Positions 10,864 to 22,924 of a stretch of 64,000 nt of DNA are shown here, one piece after another; position 1 is the stretch's first letter; each line of letters starts with the position of its first letter. The stretch lies in the NCBI GenBank assembly GCA_009741485.1, contig VKON01002586.1, positions 29,211 to 93,210 on the forward strand, read 5' to 3'. The notes beneath the pieces are model-generated. The model ran no database searches. It saw only the letters and a list, made by a program, of their open reading frames with translations, and was not told the origin of the DNA. The translations under genes were made by a program, and so were the position numbers. Origin of the DNA: Malurus cyaneus samueli. Lineage: Eukaryota; Chordata; Aves; Passeriformes; Maluridae.

Positions 10864-13800
10864 CCAGTGTGGGAGTGGGGCACAGACCCCTCGGGGCTCA
10901 CAGTGAATTTCCAGATCCTACACAACCCACCCCAGGTCTGAGCAACTCATCTGCTGGAGTGTTCCGCAAAGGGAAGGGCTCTGAGGGGAGCAGGAGAGCA
11001 GTCTTTGTCACCAAACAGTCTGTGGGTTTTTGGAGCTTCATGGACAGCACCACAATGGGTTTGAACAGTGCCCATCTGGACACCAAGTTCTACGCGCCTG
11101 AGCTGACACATCCGCACCACTGTGCAAACACATTGCCAGATCAAGAGGATCGCCGTGTCTAGCCCTGTTCCCACCTCATATCTCTCTCCCAGAGGAGGAA
11201 GGACACCAGGTGGGCTGCAGGCGGTCAGGATCAGAGATCTCCTTCGTCCTGTTGTCAATCTGCCCATAAAAGGTATCTCGAGCAGTGCGATCAACCCTTT
11301 GCCCTGTCTCACCCATCGCAAGGTGAATGGATAGGACACCAGGGTGGGTCTGGCTCGAGGCTGTGGCTGCTCTTGGAGCTTTGTGTGCTGCGGGATGTCC
11401 CACACACAGCTTGGGGACACGGGCTGTGCGTGGGGGCTGTATGGGCGAGAGGGTACGGCAGGGGAGGAGGCAGGGGGAGGAAGGTAGAGGAAGGGGAAGG
11501 GCAGGGAGGAGGGAGGAAAGGAGAGGGAGCAGGGCATCAGGGAGGGAGGCAGCAGGGCAGATGCAGCAGTCCTATCCCAGCTCCCAATCCCACGATGCCG
11601 GCCCTGCGCCTCCCTGCAGTGCGTCACTGAACACTCAATAAACAGCTGCAGGAGCCCGATGATATCGAAAGACTGAGGGGATATTTAACCTGAAACCAGA
11701 GTTCGAAACTGCATCAGACTGCTCAAGTAAAAATGAATGGATTCATCCGATAAGGATCGGTTTCCCGTGTGTGATGTGAGTGATGTGATGACAGCAGTAG
11801 AAGCAGGTCGCTGTGTTCTGCCCTGCTCTTTGCCCCATATGTTCTATTGCTCTTTTACTCTTTTTTGTGATTGAAACTTGTTTATTGCTTTTTCACCCAA
11901 TCCACTCTCATTGAGTCTTTTCAAGAAGAAAGTCTGAAGTCTGAAGAAGTTTTTATAAAAAAGGAAGTAAGCTCAGTGAGAGGATCTCGTGGTGATCTTG
12001 GCCCCAGAATCACAGAAATCCCTTCCAAGCTGCTTTAGGGTGCAGCTGTACTCCTCGGCCATTTATCCTTTCTCTTCTGGTCCACCCTCATCCTGCTGCA
12101 CATTCAGTTTGAGCCTCTGGCTGGGCTCTTGTCGCCTCATTGCTCTGGTGCTGGTGACAGAAACAGGTTCAGGTGTGTCATTCCTCTCCTGGTTCATTAC
12201 GGGGCCATTCCGGCTGTCAGGAGTCACTGGCTCAGGAATCACTGCTCTGGTGTGACCTGAAATACAGAAACTGGCCTGTGGCATCAGCAACAGCTTTCGC
12301 GCACTTTACTGTCCCATCCCAGCTGAGTCTGCAAGAGCAGAGTGATGGGGCAGATGTAGAAATATCCAGTTCAGGAGCAGTTTCCTCACAGACATTTATG
12401 GCTCAGCTATCCGTGTCCATCTTGATGAACACTTTGCAAGATCACTGTTCATATAATTTTGTAGGTGTTCTGGCCAAATCAGAACAGTACAAAATTCACT
12501 GTTTTGCTACTGAAATGACAGTAAGGGAAAAGAAAGTATTTTTCAGATGTGGAAAAAATCTGTTATTAGATTTCTATGTTTTTGTAATATACGAATTCTC
12601 ATAATTAAACATTCCCTCGGTTCATTGCCCAGCTGATTGGTTGGCTGACTGCAATCACATCACACAGCAGTTTGTCCTTGGTTTCTCAATCTGTCAGGGT
12701 GGAAAGGTGTTATCAGGGTTGCAGGGTTTGAGATGCGAAATGAGCAGGGGTGCACTGGAGCTGTGCCCCTACTGTGCCGGTGTGTGCTCTGGGCTCTGGC
12801 CAGGACAAGGGCCTCTGGCAACAGGGCACCTGTAAAATTCTGTTTGCAAAACAGCCCTGGATGCTGGTGAACACCACCCGTGTGACTGGAACCACTCAGA
12901 AACAAATCCAGAATTAGTGGGTTGGGAGAGCCCAGAGACATCTCCGAACTCCCCAGCACTAGCCCTGCGACCACTAGCCCTTCCTCCAATGCACACAACC
13001 TCAGGGTTTTAAATCCCTCAGGATGGGACTCCACTCTCTGCTGCTCCTTTTATTTTAACCTCTCAATTTGCTCCTTTCCAAAGGGAGATGTGCCTGAGCC
13101 TTTCCCTTGGGGTCTCTTCATGGGTGCTGTGGGTGTCTGTTCCTATTAAAATGGTGAACAAATCCACTTCATCAACTCCAAGGCTGGAGCAGGAGCCTGC
13201 TTTGTTTCTTTCCATTCTTTTATTGATTTTTTAATTTGTTTTGGTGAGATGAAATGTAGAAAGAAGAAAGTGATCCTGGAGGAATTATGACTCACGGAGA
13301 TTAGATAAATAAGACAACTATAAAAGCCATGCTAAAAAGCAGTTATGCATACAAGTCCAAAAACTGTCTGGTGGTTTGTAATTCCATCATGTGAAGGCAA
13401 AGCTGTTTCTGAGACAAAGATTTGGGTAATAAGTATTGCACTTTGAATTTTAGTTAAGAAATAATATGCCCTGAGGGTACATATTCCTGCAATCATTTCG
13501 CATGTATGCCATGTTCCTTGGGAGACAAGGAGCTGCTGTGACGTGACAGCTGACTCCATCAACTCCGAGAATTAATGAGATGTTCTCGGGCATGAGTTTT
13601 ATGGCACAGGCCAGGGGTGATGCTGGAGCAGCTGAGGGGCAGAGCTGTGCCCAGATCCAAAGGGAACCCCAAAACGAAACCAAAATACACAGCACTGCCC
13701 ACCAAACGTGGCATACCAAAACGGGGGCTTTGATAAACGGGACAGTGATGGATCCTCAGGGAAATCACGCAAGCAATTTGTTCACCAGTTCTGTCGCTCA

Positions 13801-14872
13801 GCCTTTATCCAAAAAAAAAAAAAAAATCAGCTCTGCTTAGCAAATGCTTTTGTTACTCGTTAATGGTTTTTGCGGGAATTGAACAAAAACCAAGGGACAG
13901 GAGTTAAATGGCAGCTTGAGTGCTGGTGGTTATTGCCTCAAAAGGGAAAGGGGTCTCAGGTGACCCCTTTTTGGGAAACTCTGCCAGTGCCTGTGCTTGA
14001 TCCATGGCTGAGCAAACGTGATTCGGATGAACTGGAGCACAAAGCTCCCTGCAGGACCCCCTGTCTGTGGGAGCTGTTGGGGGATCCTGCAGGGCTGAGC
14101 AGTGCCCTGGGCAGGGAGGAGCAGCAGCACAGCCCTGCAGGCTCTGGGATCCTCCCTGGTACCCCTGAACCCCAAGAGCTGTGCTGTCCCACAGGACCCT
14201 CGTGCAGGGGGTGAAGGGGAAGAGCCTGCGAGGGGAATCAGCCCCAGCTCTGCTCTGGACACAGGGGACACTGATTCCTGATGATTTTTGCTTTTCCTTT
14301 TTCTTCTGTACCCTCTGTGCATCCCCTGACCCCTATCCCACATGTTTGTAATTCCTTCCCCTGATACTCCAGCTTCATTAGGAGTTCTGCTGGCACAGCC
14401 AAACATCCTGAGGCAAGGGCTCAGTGTGCCTGGGCTATTTAAACCCGAGCTCAGCCTTAGCTGAAGCCTCTCCTGAGAACATCTTGTGTAAACTGAGCTC
14501 TGAGCTCACCAAGGATTCATTAGAATAGGGGACATCACGCATTGGAAGTTTTTATTGGGGGAATCCTGGATGGATTTGCTACATTCCTGAAATCCCATAA
14601 AACTTGTATCTTATTGGGGAATCTGGACAGATATGCTAATTCCTGAAAATCTATAAAACTTGTACCCGTGCTGTACACTGTGTGCATTCCCATCATGTTG
14701 TGCACTGGGATCCCAAATACGAGTAAAACCCTTTTTATCCCCTAATGTCTGTGTCATTATTAAAAACTGCCTTCAGGCAACACCAGGACCCCTCTGCCCC
14801 ATCCTGGCTCAGTGCTGGAGCTTGGGTGGCACCGCTAGGCAGAGCTGTGAGCAGAGCTGGCACCTGAGCCCT
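10864..14872. other. Single-copy non-coding block
   Basis: No second copy is present in the window. A purine-rich tract at 11436-11562 (GGGGAGGAGG, GGGAGGAAGG types) is the only low-complexity feature of note. A 15-A run lies near 13811. All open frames are short and lack domains, and I see no paired splice sites around any of them. The stretch looks like ordinary bird intergenic or intronic DNA. Confidence 0.65.
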
Positions 14873-15390
14873 GGGCTGTGTCCCCAGATCCCTGGACCGT
14901 GTCCCCAGATCCCTGGGCTGTCCCCAGATCCCTGGGCTGTCCCCCAGATCCCTGGGCTGTGTCCCCAGATCCCCACTGTGTCCCCAGACCCTGGGCTGTC
15001 CCCAGATCCTGGGCTGTCCCCAGATCCCTGGGCTGTGTCCCCAGATCCCCGGGCTGTGTCCCCAGATCCCTGGGCTGTGTCCCCAGATCCCTGGGCTGTT
15101 GTCCCCAGATCCCTGGCGTGTCCCAGATCCCTGGCTGTGTGCCCTAGATCCTGATCCTTGTCCCCAGATCCCTGGGCTGTTCGTCCCCAGATCCCTGGCT
15201 GTGTCCCAACCTGAGCTTGTCCCCAGATCGGGCGTCCCGCCCTGGCTGTGTCCCCAGATCCTGCTGTCCCAGATCCCTGGGCTGTCGATTGACTCCAGAT
15301 CGGCTGCCCAGCTGGTTGTGTCCCCCAGATCCTTGTCCCCGATCCCGGGCTTGGCCTCTGTCTGTCCCAGATCCCTGGCTGTGTCCCCAG
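14873..15390. repeat. 21-bp C-rich minisatellite (A2 copy)
   Basis: Same unit as at 1-1230, about 24 copies. The first half (14873-15110) is regular. The second half (15120-15390) is interrupted by short insertions and units reduced to CCCAGATCCCTGG. It ends at CCCAGTGCCACTGGGAGGT, matching the end of the A1 array. Confidence 0.93.
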
Positions 15391-15980
15391 TGCCACTGGG
15401 AGGTGACCAGAGCTGGGCAGAGCCTCCACAGCAGCGTTGCAGACACACCGAGCTGCGGGTGATTTTTGTGGCTTTTCTCCCGGAGTGCCTGGCTGTGGAC
15501 AGGAGGATCTGCAGCAGGAAAATCAATGTGATTTCCATGGCCTCGGTGCAGCCCCTCCGAGGGGCCGAGCCGCGTCCTCACAGCGAGTGCTGCATTGCAG
15601 GAGGAGGGGGATGTCCTGCTGGGGGAAATCCTGCACTGGAGACAAGAGGGCTATATAAAAAAAAATAATAAATAACAGCAGACCATCGTGAAAGCGATTT
15701 CCAAAGGTCTGAGTCGCTGACCCGAGTCTGCAGTTTCAGGGAGGGAGAAGGGTTAAAATCAGTGGTGGCAATGAGGTCCCTCTGTCCAAGCAGCCCCCGG
15801 CCCTGTGCTCCTGTGGGCTGTGGACAGGGGAGCAGATTGTCCTTGGATGGTGACATCCCCTCCTGTCCCCTCTGAGCCTGGGTGAGGTTATCAGTGCACT
15901 CAAACCCGTGCTGGCTCAGGGATGGGATACCCAGGGATTGGGGGCTCTGCCTGGGCTGGGGGAGCTGCTGCTGCCAGCAT
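15391..15980. other. Non-coding flank between the 21-bp and GA arrays
   Basis: Matches 1231-1824 closely. It carries an extra 17 or so bases before the GA array (GGGGGAGCTGCTGCTG) that A1 lacks. No gene is seen. Confidence 0.7.
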
Positions 15981-17130
15981 GGGGAGAGGAGAGGAGAGGA
16001 CGCGGAGAGGAGAGGAGAGGGAGGAGAGGAGAGGAGAGGAGAGGATAGGAGAGGAGAGGAGAGGAGAGGAGAGAGGAGGGGAGGAGAGGGATGAGGAGAG
16101 AGGGAGGGGGAGGAAGAGGAGAGGAGAGGAGAGGAGGAGCAGCGAGAGGAGAGGAGAGGGAGGGAGAGGAGAGGAGAGGAGAGGAGAGGAGAGGAGAGGG
16201 AAGGAGGAGGAGAGGAGAGGAGAGGAGAGGAGAGGAGGAGGAGAGGAGAGGAGGAGGAGAGGGAGAGGAGAGGAGAGGAGAGGAGGGAGAGAAGAGGAGA
16301 GGGAGAGAGAGGAGGAGAGGAGAGGAGAGGAGGGAGAGGAGAGGAGAGGAAGCGAGAGGAGAGGAGAGGAGAGGAAGAGAGAAAAAAGAGAGGTAGAGGA
16401 GAGGAGAGGAGAGGTTCGGAATGAATATAGTGGAGGAGGAGAGGTTCGGAGAGAAGAGGTTCGGAGAGAAGAAGGTTCGGGAAGAGGAGAGGTTCGGAGT
16501 GCGAGGGAGAGGAGAGGAGAGAGAGGAGAGGGAGAGGAGAGGAGAGGAGAGGTTCGGAGATGAGAGGTTCGGAGAGGAGAGGTTCGGAGAGGAGAGGTTC
16601 GGAGAGGAGAGGAGAGGGAGGTTCGGGAGAGGAGAGGAGAGTAGAGGAGAGGAGAGGAGAGGTTTGAGAGAAGAGGTTCTAAAGGAGAGGGAGGGGAGGG
16701 GAGAGGAGGGGAGGGAGAGGAGAGGAGAGGAGAGGATGGAGGAGAGGAGAGGATGAGGAGAGGAGAGCGAGGGAAGGAGAGGAGGGCAGGAGAGGAGAGG
16801 ATTAGGAGGGGAGAGGTTCGGAGAGGAGAGAGAGGAGAGGAAGAAGGATGGAGGGAGGAGAGGAGAGGAGAGGGAGAGGGAGAGGAGAGGAGAGGAGAGG
16901 AGAGGAGGAGCAAGGGAGGGAGAGGAGAGGAGAGGTTCGGAGAAGAGAGGTTCGGAGAGGTTCGGAGAGGAGGAAGGAGAGGAGAGGGAGAGCCGAGAGG
17001 AGGGCGAGAGTAGAGAGAGAGGAGAGGTAAGAGAGAGAGGAGAGGAGAGCGAGGAGGAGAGGAGGAGGAGAGGAGAGGGAGAGGAGAGGAGAGGGAGAGG
17101 AGAGGAGAGGAGAGGAGAGGAGAGGAGAGG
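15981..17130. repeat. 1.15-kb polypurine array (GGAGA)n with TTCGG variants
   Basis: Nearly every base on the + strand is A or G, built on GAGAG / GGAGA steps. Between 16410 and 16970 some fourteen units contain TTCGG (GAGGTTCGGAGAGG), and CG or GC interruptions are rare elsewhere. Such a long purine tract can adopt triplex or G-rich folded forms; that is known for the sequence class and not shown here. In A1 only 23 bp of GA tract is present at the same point. The long frames on both strands are repeat artefacts. Confidence 0.97.
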
Positions 17131-17990
17131 GTGGGGAGTTTGGGCTCCAAATCAGTACTGTTGAGCTACCAAGGGAACATGGAATATCTCCTCTGTCTGG
17201 TCCTTTTCTCCAGGTGTGACACTCCTCAGGCTCCAGGGACGATTGTCCTCTCACAGAGTGCACGCACAGAGCAGCAGAGGGGCTTTGGGGTCATTTCCCA
17301 GCTGTGCTCCCATTCCTCTGCACCTCTTCCCTTTCCCCTGCTGCTCTCGGTTCGCTCTGCAGCTCCAGGTTGTGTCTGGAATACAGAGCAGAGCCTTTCC
17401 AGCAGTCCAGATGTGATTTCTTTGTGCTCTTTGTACCCTGAGCTGGCAGGGAGTGGGAGCCCCTGTCCCTGCAGTGATGGACACCAACAGGCACTGACTC
17501 TGCTCCGTTTGGATGGGGAGCAGAGCCCTCCAAACCCCATTCCTGGAGCACGGGTGATGTTCTGAGTCTTTATTCTGAGTGTGATTATCAAAGAGAAGAA
17601 TCCATGGCAGGCCTGGGTTGCTCTGTGCTCTGTGCACACCACAGACCCTTCAGGGATGTGAGATCCCTCCTCTCTGAGCCCCTCTGCATGGCTAGGGCCT
17701 GAATATTTTTAAAATATATTTACATATGTTAAAATACAAATACATTTCACCCATAAATTCAAAGTGGCCAGTAAAGATCCTGATGGATTTGGGCACATTC
17801 TGTCCAGATTTCCAACACTTCTTGCTGTACCAAAGTCCACTCTGCTCCAACCCAAAGGCTCGCAATGCCTTTGCCCCCCAAGGAATTTTCAGCCCTTTAG
17901 AAGAAAGGAAAATACAGGAAAATCCCTTCAGTGGAGTAGAGATGGGAATGCAGCAATCACACTGCAAAACGTGACACAGGAGAGGGCATC
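17131..17990. other. Non-coding flank, shared with A1
   Basis: Matches 1848-2690, with single-base indels between the copies, for example CATTTGGTGAGGGG in A1 against CCGTTTGGATGGGG here. It includes an AT-rich stretch at 17700-17750 (TTTTTAAAATATATTTACAT). No coding frame is supported. Confidence 0.7.
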
Positions 17991-17997
17991 GGGCGGT

Positions 17998-18232
17998 GAC
18001 AAGTGCCTCCGGGTGACAGTGCACTCCAGGATGAACAGTGACCTCCCAGGATGCAGTGACAATCGGGGATGAAGTGACACTCCGGGTGACAGTGACACTC
18101 CCAGGATGACAGTGACACTCCGGGGTGACAGTGCCACTCCCGGGTGACAGTGCCACTCCCAGGATGACAGTGACACTCCCAGGATGACAGTGACACTCCC
18201 AGGATGACAGTGACACTCCCGGGTGACAAACG
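17998..18232. repeat. 20-bp minisatellite
   Basis: About eleven units of GTGACACTCCCAGGATGACA with CGGG variants. The last four units are regular. The A1 equivalent is a short, scrambled stretch at about 2700-2760. Confidence 0.9.
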
Positions 18233-18319
18233 CCTGGCACTGTGTTTGTCACGCTGTGAGGATGTTGCTGTGGGGTGCTCACCCTCCTGCCGTGCCACAG
18301 GCTGCAGTGCTGGCACAGA

Positions 18320-18990
18320 CCCTGCCCCGCTTTGCCCCTCTTTGTCCCTCTTTGCATCATCTTTACCCTTTTGTCTCCGTTTTCTGTTGTTGTCCAACTC
18401 TTGGCTCTCCTCACTTTGCAACCTTCTTTTGACCTCGGTTTGCGGAGTGTTTACCCACTTGTTCCTCTTTGTCCCTCTTTGCCCCTCTTTACCCCTCTTT
18501 GTCCCCGTTTGTCCTGTTTTGTCCCTCTTTGCCCCACTTTGCCCCTCTTTGCCCCTCTTTGCCCCTCTTTGCCCCTCTTTGCCCCTCTTTGCCCCTCTTT
18601 GCCCCTCTTTGCCCCTCTTTGCCCCTCTTTGCCCCTCTTTGCCCCTCTTTGCCCCTCTTTGCCCCTCTTTGCCCCTCTTTGCCCCTCTTTGCCCCTCTTT
18701 GCCCCTCTTTGCCCCTCTTTGCCCCTCTTTGCCCCTCTTTGCCCCTCTTTGCCCCTCTTTGCCCCTCTTTGCCCCTCTTTGCCCCTCTTTGCCCCTCTTT
18801 GCCCCTCTTTGCCCCTCTTTGCCCCTCTTTGCCCCTCTTTGCCCCTCTTTGCCCCTCTTTGCCCCTCTTTGCTCGCCTTTGTTGCCCTCTTTGTCCTTTT
18901 TGCCCGAACCTTCGCTCTCCTTGCCCTCTTGCCTTTCCCCCACTTTTCCCCGTTTTGTCCCTCTTTTCCCCGTTTTGCCCCGTGTTTCCG
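18320..18990. repeat. 10-bp satellite (GCCCCTCTTT)n
   Basis: Degenerate units flank a core of 33 perfect consecutive copies of GCCCCTCTTT at 18541-18870. The complementary strand is (AAAGAGGGGC)n, with runs of four G separated by six bases, which meets the usual G-quadruplex pattern many times over. Because 10 is not a multiple of 3 and no stop arises, five of the six frames stay open for hundreds of codons. None is a gene. The A1 counterpart (about 2980-3420) is heavily scrambled. Confidence 0.97.
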
Positions 18991-19544
18991 GGCTCTGTGG
19001 GCTCAGCTGCTCGGGATGCTCTCATGGCCCAGCTCTCTGTGAGTGTGGCTCCTCTCCAGCCATCCCTCAGCAGCTGCAGCACACAAAGATCAGCCCAGCA
19101 GAAGTGGTTTGGACGCCACACGTGCCCCGGGTCAGGCTCCAGACCAGCAGGAGATGTTTATCCGTCATCTGTATGGCAGGAAGGGGATGCTGCTGCCGTG
19201 GGTATTTGTAAACTGTCATTTACAGCAGCCTCCCACCTTCCCTGAGGTGATGGGTATCACCACAAACAGGGAGAATTTATCAGAGTCACACTTCTAACTC
19301 ATCATTACTCATCTCCCTTTCTAATTCCAAACACCGTGTCCTGATCTGAAAAATGGAAAAGTCGCCAGGGCTGCAGTGTCCACCTGCAGCTGCTCCTTTC
19401 CTTCAGCACCTCTCATGTGGAAACTCTGATTTTCAGCTGAATCTCAAGTGGCTATCTTAGTTTGGTGGTGATAGCAAATCAACTTTCATTTATTTATCTA
19501 CTTATTGTATGGCAGCAGCCAGCAGTATAACATGGTGTAAGCCA
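18991..19544. other. Non-coding spacer between arrays
   Basis: Unique sequence with no array and no supported frame. Its A1 counterpart lies within the degraded block and cannot be aligned base by base. Confidence 0.6.
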
Positions 19545-20590
19545 AAGAACAAAAGAGAAGCACAGTCAGTGAATGAAAATAGACAGTACATGAAATGGGA
19601 TATACACAGTACCATGAAATGGAAAGTGAGCAAGTACACTTAAAATGGGAATAAGCACAAGTACCATAGAAAATGGGAATAGCATCAGATACATGAATGG
19701 GAATATAGCTACATACATGAAATAATGGTGTAATAGCGCAGTAGACATTTATAGGGTATTTAGCACAGTACATCTGAAATGGAGATAGGAAATTATTAGC
19801 ACAGTGTTTTATGAATGGAAAATAGCACAGGGTTTACACAAAAATGGTAATAGGCACAAGTACATGAAAATGCAAACTGAACAGGTAATCATGAAATGGA
19901 ATTAGACAGTACACAAAAGGTGGGGGAATAGCATCTATTGTACAGTGAAATTGGGAATTAAGCAACTAGTATCATGAATGGGTTCACTAGTCACAAGTTC
20001 TATGGAAAGGAATAAACTAGACACAAAATGGGAATAGCACAGTTCATGAAATGGGAGTAGCACAGTTCATGAAATGGGAATAGCACAGTACATGAAATGG
20101 GAATAGCACAGTACACAAAATGGGAATAGCACAGTACATGAAATGGAATAGCACAGTACACAAAATGGGAATAGCACAGTACATGAAATGGGAATAGCAC
20201 AGTACACAAAATGGGAATAGCACAGTACACAAAATGGGAATAGCACAGTACACAAAATGGGAATAACACAGTACACAAAATGGGAATAACACAGTACACA
20301 AAATGGGAATAACACAGTACACAAAATGGGAATAACACAGTACACAAAATGGGAATAACACAGTACACAAAATGGGAATAACACAGTACACAAAATGGGA
20401 ATAACACAGTACACAAAATGGGAATAACACAGTTCACAAAATGGGAATAGCACAGTACACAAAATGGGAATAGCACAGTACACAAAATGGGAATAGCACA
20501 GTACACGAAATGGGAATAGCACAGTACATGAAATGGAATAGCACAGTACACAAAATGGGAATAGCACAGTACACAAAATGGGAATAGCAG
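19545..20590. repeat. 23-bp minisatellite
   Basis: Unit CACAGTACACAAAATGGGAA plus TAG, period 23 measured directly at 20281-20304. The right half (20035-20590, about 24 units) is regular. A run of about eight units at 20262-20430 has AATAAC instead of AATAGC, showing local homogenisation. The left half (19545-20035) is the same array broken by many small insertions, as if poorly base-called. Frames on the minus strand are artefacts. Confidence 0.93.
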
Positions 20591-20656
20591 GCCATCCACC
20601 AAGGCCTGTGTTTGTGTAATGTCACAGTGGCTGCTGCAGAGCTCTGAGCTGTTTCT

Positions 20657-21040
20657 GGAATCACAGGATGTCCTGAAAGGAAAGGACCCCCAGGATCCTC
20701 AACACAATCTCAGTTATTGCCTGGTGGTAAGCCATGTGGACACTTCTATATCACAAGCTGGAATTCGGCATCCACAAGGCCAGGCATAACACCCCTAGAT
20801 CCCACCAGTGCTGCTCCTGCCCCAAATTGTTCTCTTCAATCCCTCCAGGAATGGGGACTCCACCCCTGCCCGGGCAGCTGTGCCAGGGCTGGACCATGGA
20901 GCCTTTCCATGCAGAAAATGTTCCTCAGATCCAATACAAACAGCTGTGCCAGGGCTGGACACCCTTTCCATGGAGAAAATGTTCCTCAGATCCAATACAA
21001 ACCTTCCCTGGCTCAACTTGCAGCCAGGACACGCAGAATA
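20657..21040 (-). mobile_element. CR1: CR1 LINE 3'-end fragment with internal duplication
   Basis: Read on the + strand it gives AATCACAGGATGTCCTG, then GGAATGGGGACTCCACC, GGGCAGCTGTGCC, GAAAATGTTCCTCAGATCC and CCCTGGCTCAACTTGCAG, the reverse complement of the avian CR1 3' region. The element's 3' end is therefore on the left, next to the 23-bp array. A 61-66-bp segment is duplicated in tandem (20875-20940 and 20941-21001). There is no coding capacity. Confidence 0.85.
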
Positions 21041-22924
21041 GAAGCTGAGGAACCTCACTTTTCTTATTTTTTGAATGTGATTTTTCCCCCCTTTGGTTAT
21101 TTCTCTTCTATGAAGTGACACATTCCCGTGGGTTCATGGAGCAGGGTTTTACCCAGACCCTGTCCTGGACCTTGGGCTCATCAATTGCTGCTTGGAAATC
21201 AGAGCAATTTGTGCTTTCTGTTTGTACATGCACATCATTCCCGGTCCCAGGACAGGGGCTGACTCCAGAAAGCAGAATCACAGGTGTGAGCACTCTCCCA
21301 AGGTCACAGTTTGCTGCCTGTAGATGTATTTTATACCCATATTTCCCTGGTTTTACTGCTCCTTCTTCCTCACTCAGCCTTCCTGGCACCAGTGATGAAA
21401 TAAAGTCCTGGAAGAGAACTCTAACATATTTTATATGTATATATACACCTTTATATATATTTCAAGATCTCTGGTCTGTATATTTTCTTCTTCTATACAC
21501 ATAAGAACTGAAAAATGCAATAACCCTTCCACAGAAATGTCTGTTAAAATGTACCAAATTTCAGTCCATCCAAATATTTGTGCTACCCAATCTCACATGG
21601 TGTGAGATTTTCCTCCCTTGAAGATGTAGAAATGCTCATCATTGATAGAGTATCCTTTCCCTTTTCCATTTATACATCTCTGCGAAGGAAACATATTGTG
21701 AGAGAAACAGAGCAGCCTGTGCAAGCTTTAGCATCTGCCCCAGCAAAGTTCCATCACACCCAGCAGCTGTTCCACCAGCGTAAGGACACAGTGAGATCTG
21801 CAGGGTATTGTCCTATTTGAATTTTAATATCTTTTCACTTCTTGTTTCTCCCTTGTTTGCTTGTTTTTCAAAGAGTTGGCAGCACACAAACACGGGGTTG
21901 TAAATGAGAAAGTGAAAGATTTGTCAATACTTGCACTCTCAGGGGACTGAGGTTCTTTAATTTTAATTACACTTAAGTCAGGCTCCCCACACACCCTGCA
22001 CTGGATGTTTTTCTCTTCCTAATATTATATAGGGAAAAATGCAGCAGCATCTGGTGCCTTCCTGACAGGTTCAATTGATTGTAGCAGGAATGAGAAGCAG
22101 GGCTGCTGTGGAACAAGCTTTCATTGATTGCTGGATGGCATTGGCTGCACGGGGAATTTGAAACAACAGCAGGTTCAGAAGCCAGAGCCAAAAAAAGGAA
22201 AAAGAAGCTGATGTCGGAGTTTCCAAAGGGTTTTGTCCCAGCTTTGCATTTTACCATCGTTCAGTGGTGCAGCAGCCAAGGTGGACGGAGACGGAATTTG
22301 GGTTGTTCATATTATTTGTTTTAAATATATGTTTTGAATTTTAGGCTAAAATAATAGAATCGAGTTTGCAACAAAACCAACAAAATAACTGATATGTGAC
22401 TAAAAAGCTCTTTTTTTTTTTCTAGAAATAGCCATTGCACTCCTGATCGTGCAAAGTGGATTCAGATAATAGGATCTTCGTTTCCATGCTTATCTGTGTA
22501 GTGAAATCCCATGGAGATCGGAATGATCGAAGTTAAATCCAGTGGTGATTTTATTCACTAAGTACCTACGTGTATCTATCATTATTATTATCTTTGTATC
22601 AAGGATCTACTGTGTGATTTTATCTCAATGCCCATCAGGGATGCGTCAGGAACTCCTTTTTGCCCCCAGAAGTTTACCAGAATGAAGGAAATCATGGATG
22701 TTCTCTGTTCACATGAACCTGAGCTGTTGCTGTGCTGGTGAGCACATTTTGGGGGATGTGGAGCTAAAGGGATCCCTGCCATGGCTGCAGCCTTTTGGGG
22801 TCAAAGGCACTGCCCCCTGTTCCCCCTGTTCCCCCTGCACCCCGGGAACAGCAGTGACACCCGTTAAATGCTCCTCTGGGCCCCAAAAGGGCCTTTGGGG
22901 GATTCTCCTGGCATTTTATTAGTG
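21041..22924. other. Non-coding unique block
   Basis: This AT-moderate sequence contains the best anchors for matching the degraded A1 block, for example 21428-21530 with TATATATTTCAAGATCTCTG and 22257-22383 with GTGCAGCAGCCAAGGTGGAC. I see no exon or RNA gene. Confidence 0.65.

Noticed and set aside
15900..17150. Ser/Pro/Leu-rich and Arg/Glu/Gly-rich frames over the GA array
   Set aside because: Both strands are open only because a pure purine or pyrimidine tract rarely forms stop codons. A1 lacks the array altogether.
17957..19245. Repetitive frames of the PLCPSLPLFA and KRGKEGQRGA types
   Set aside because: The 10-bp unit is not a multiple of three, so several frames read the same decapeptide. 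This marks a satellite, not a gene.
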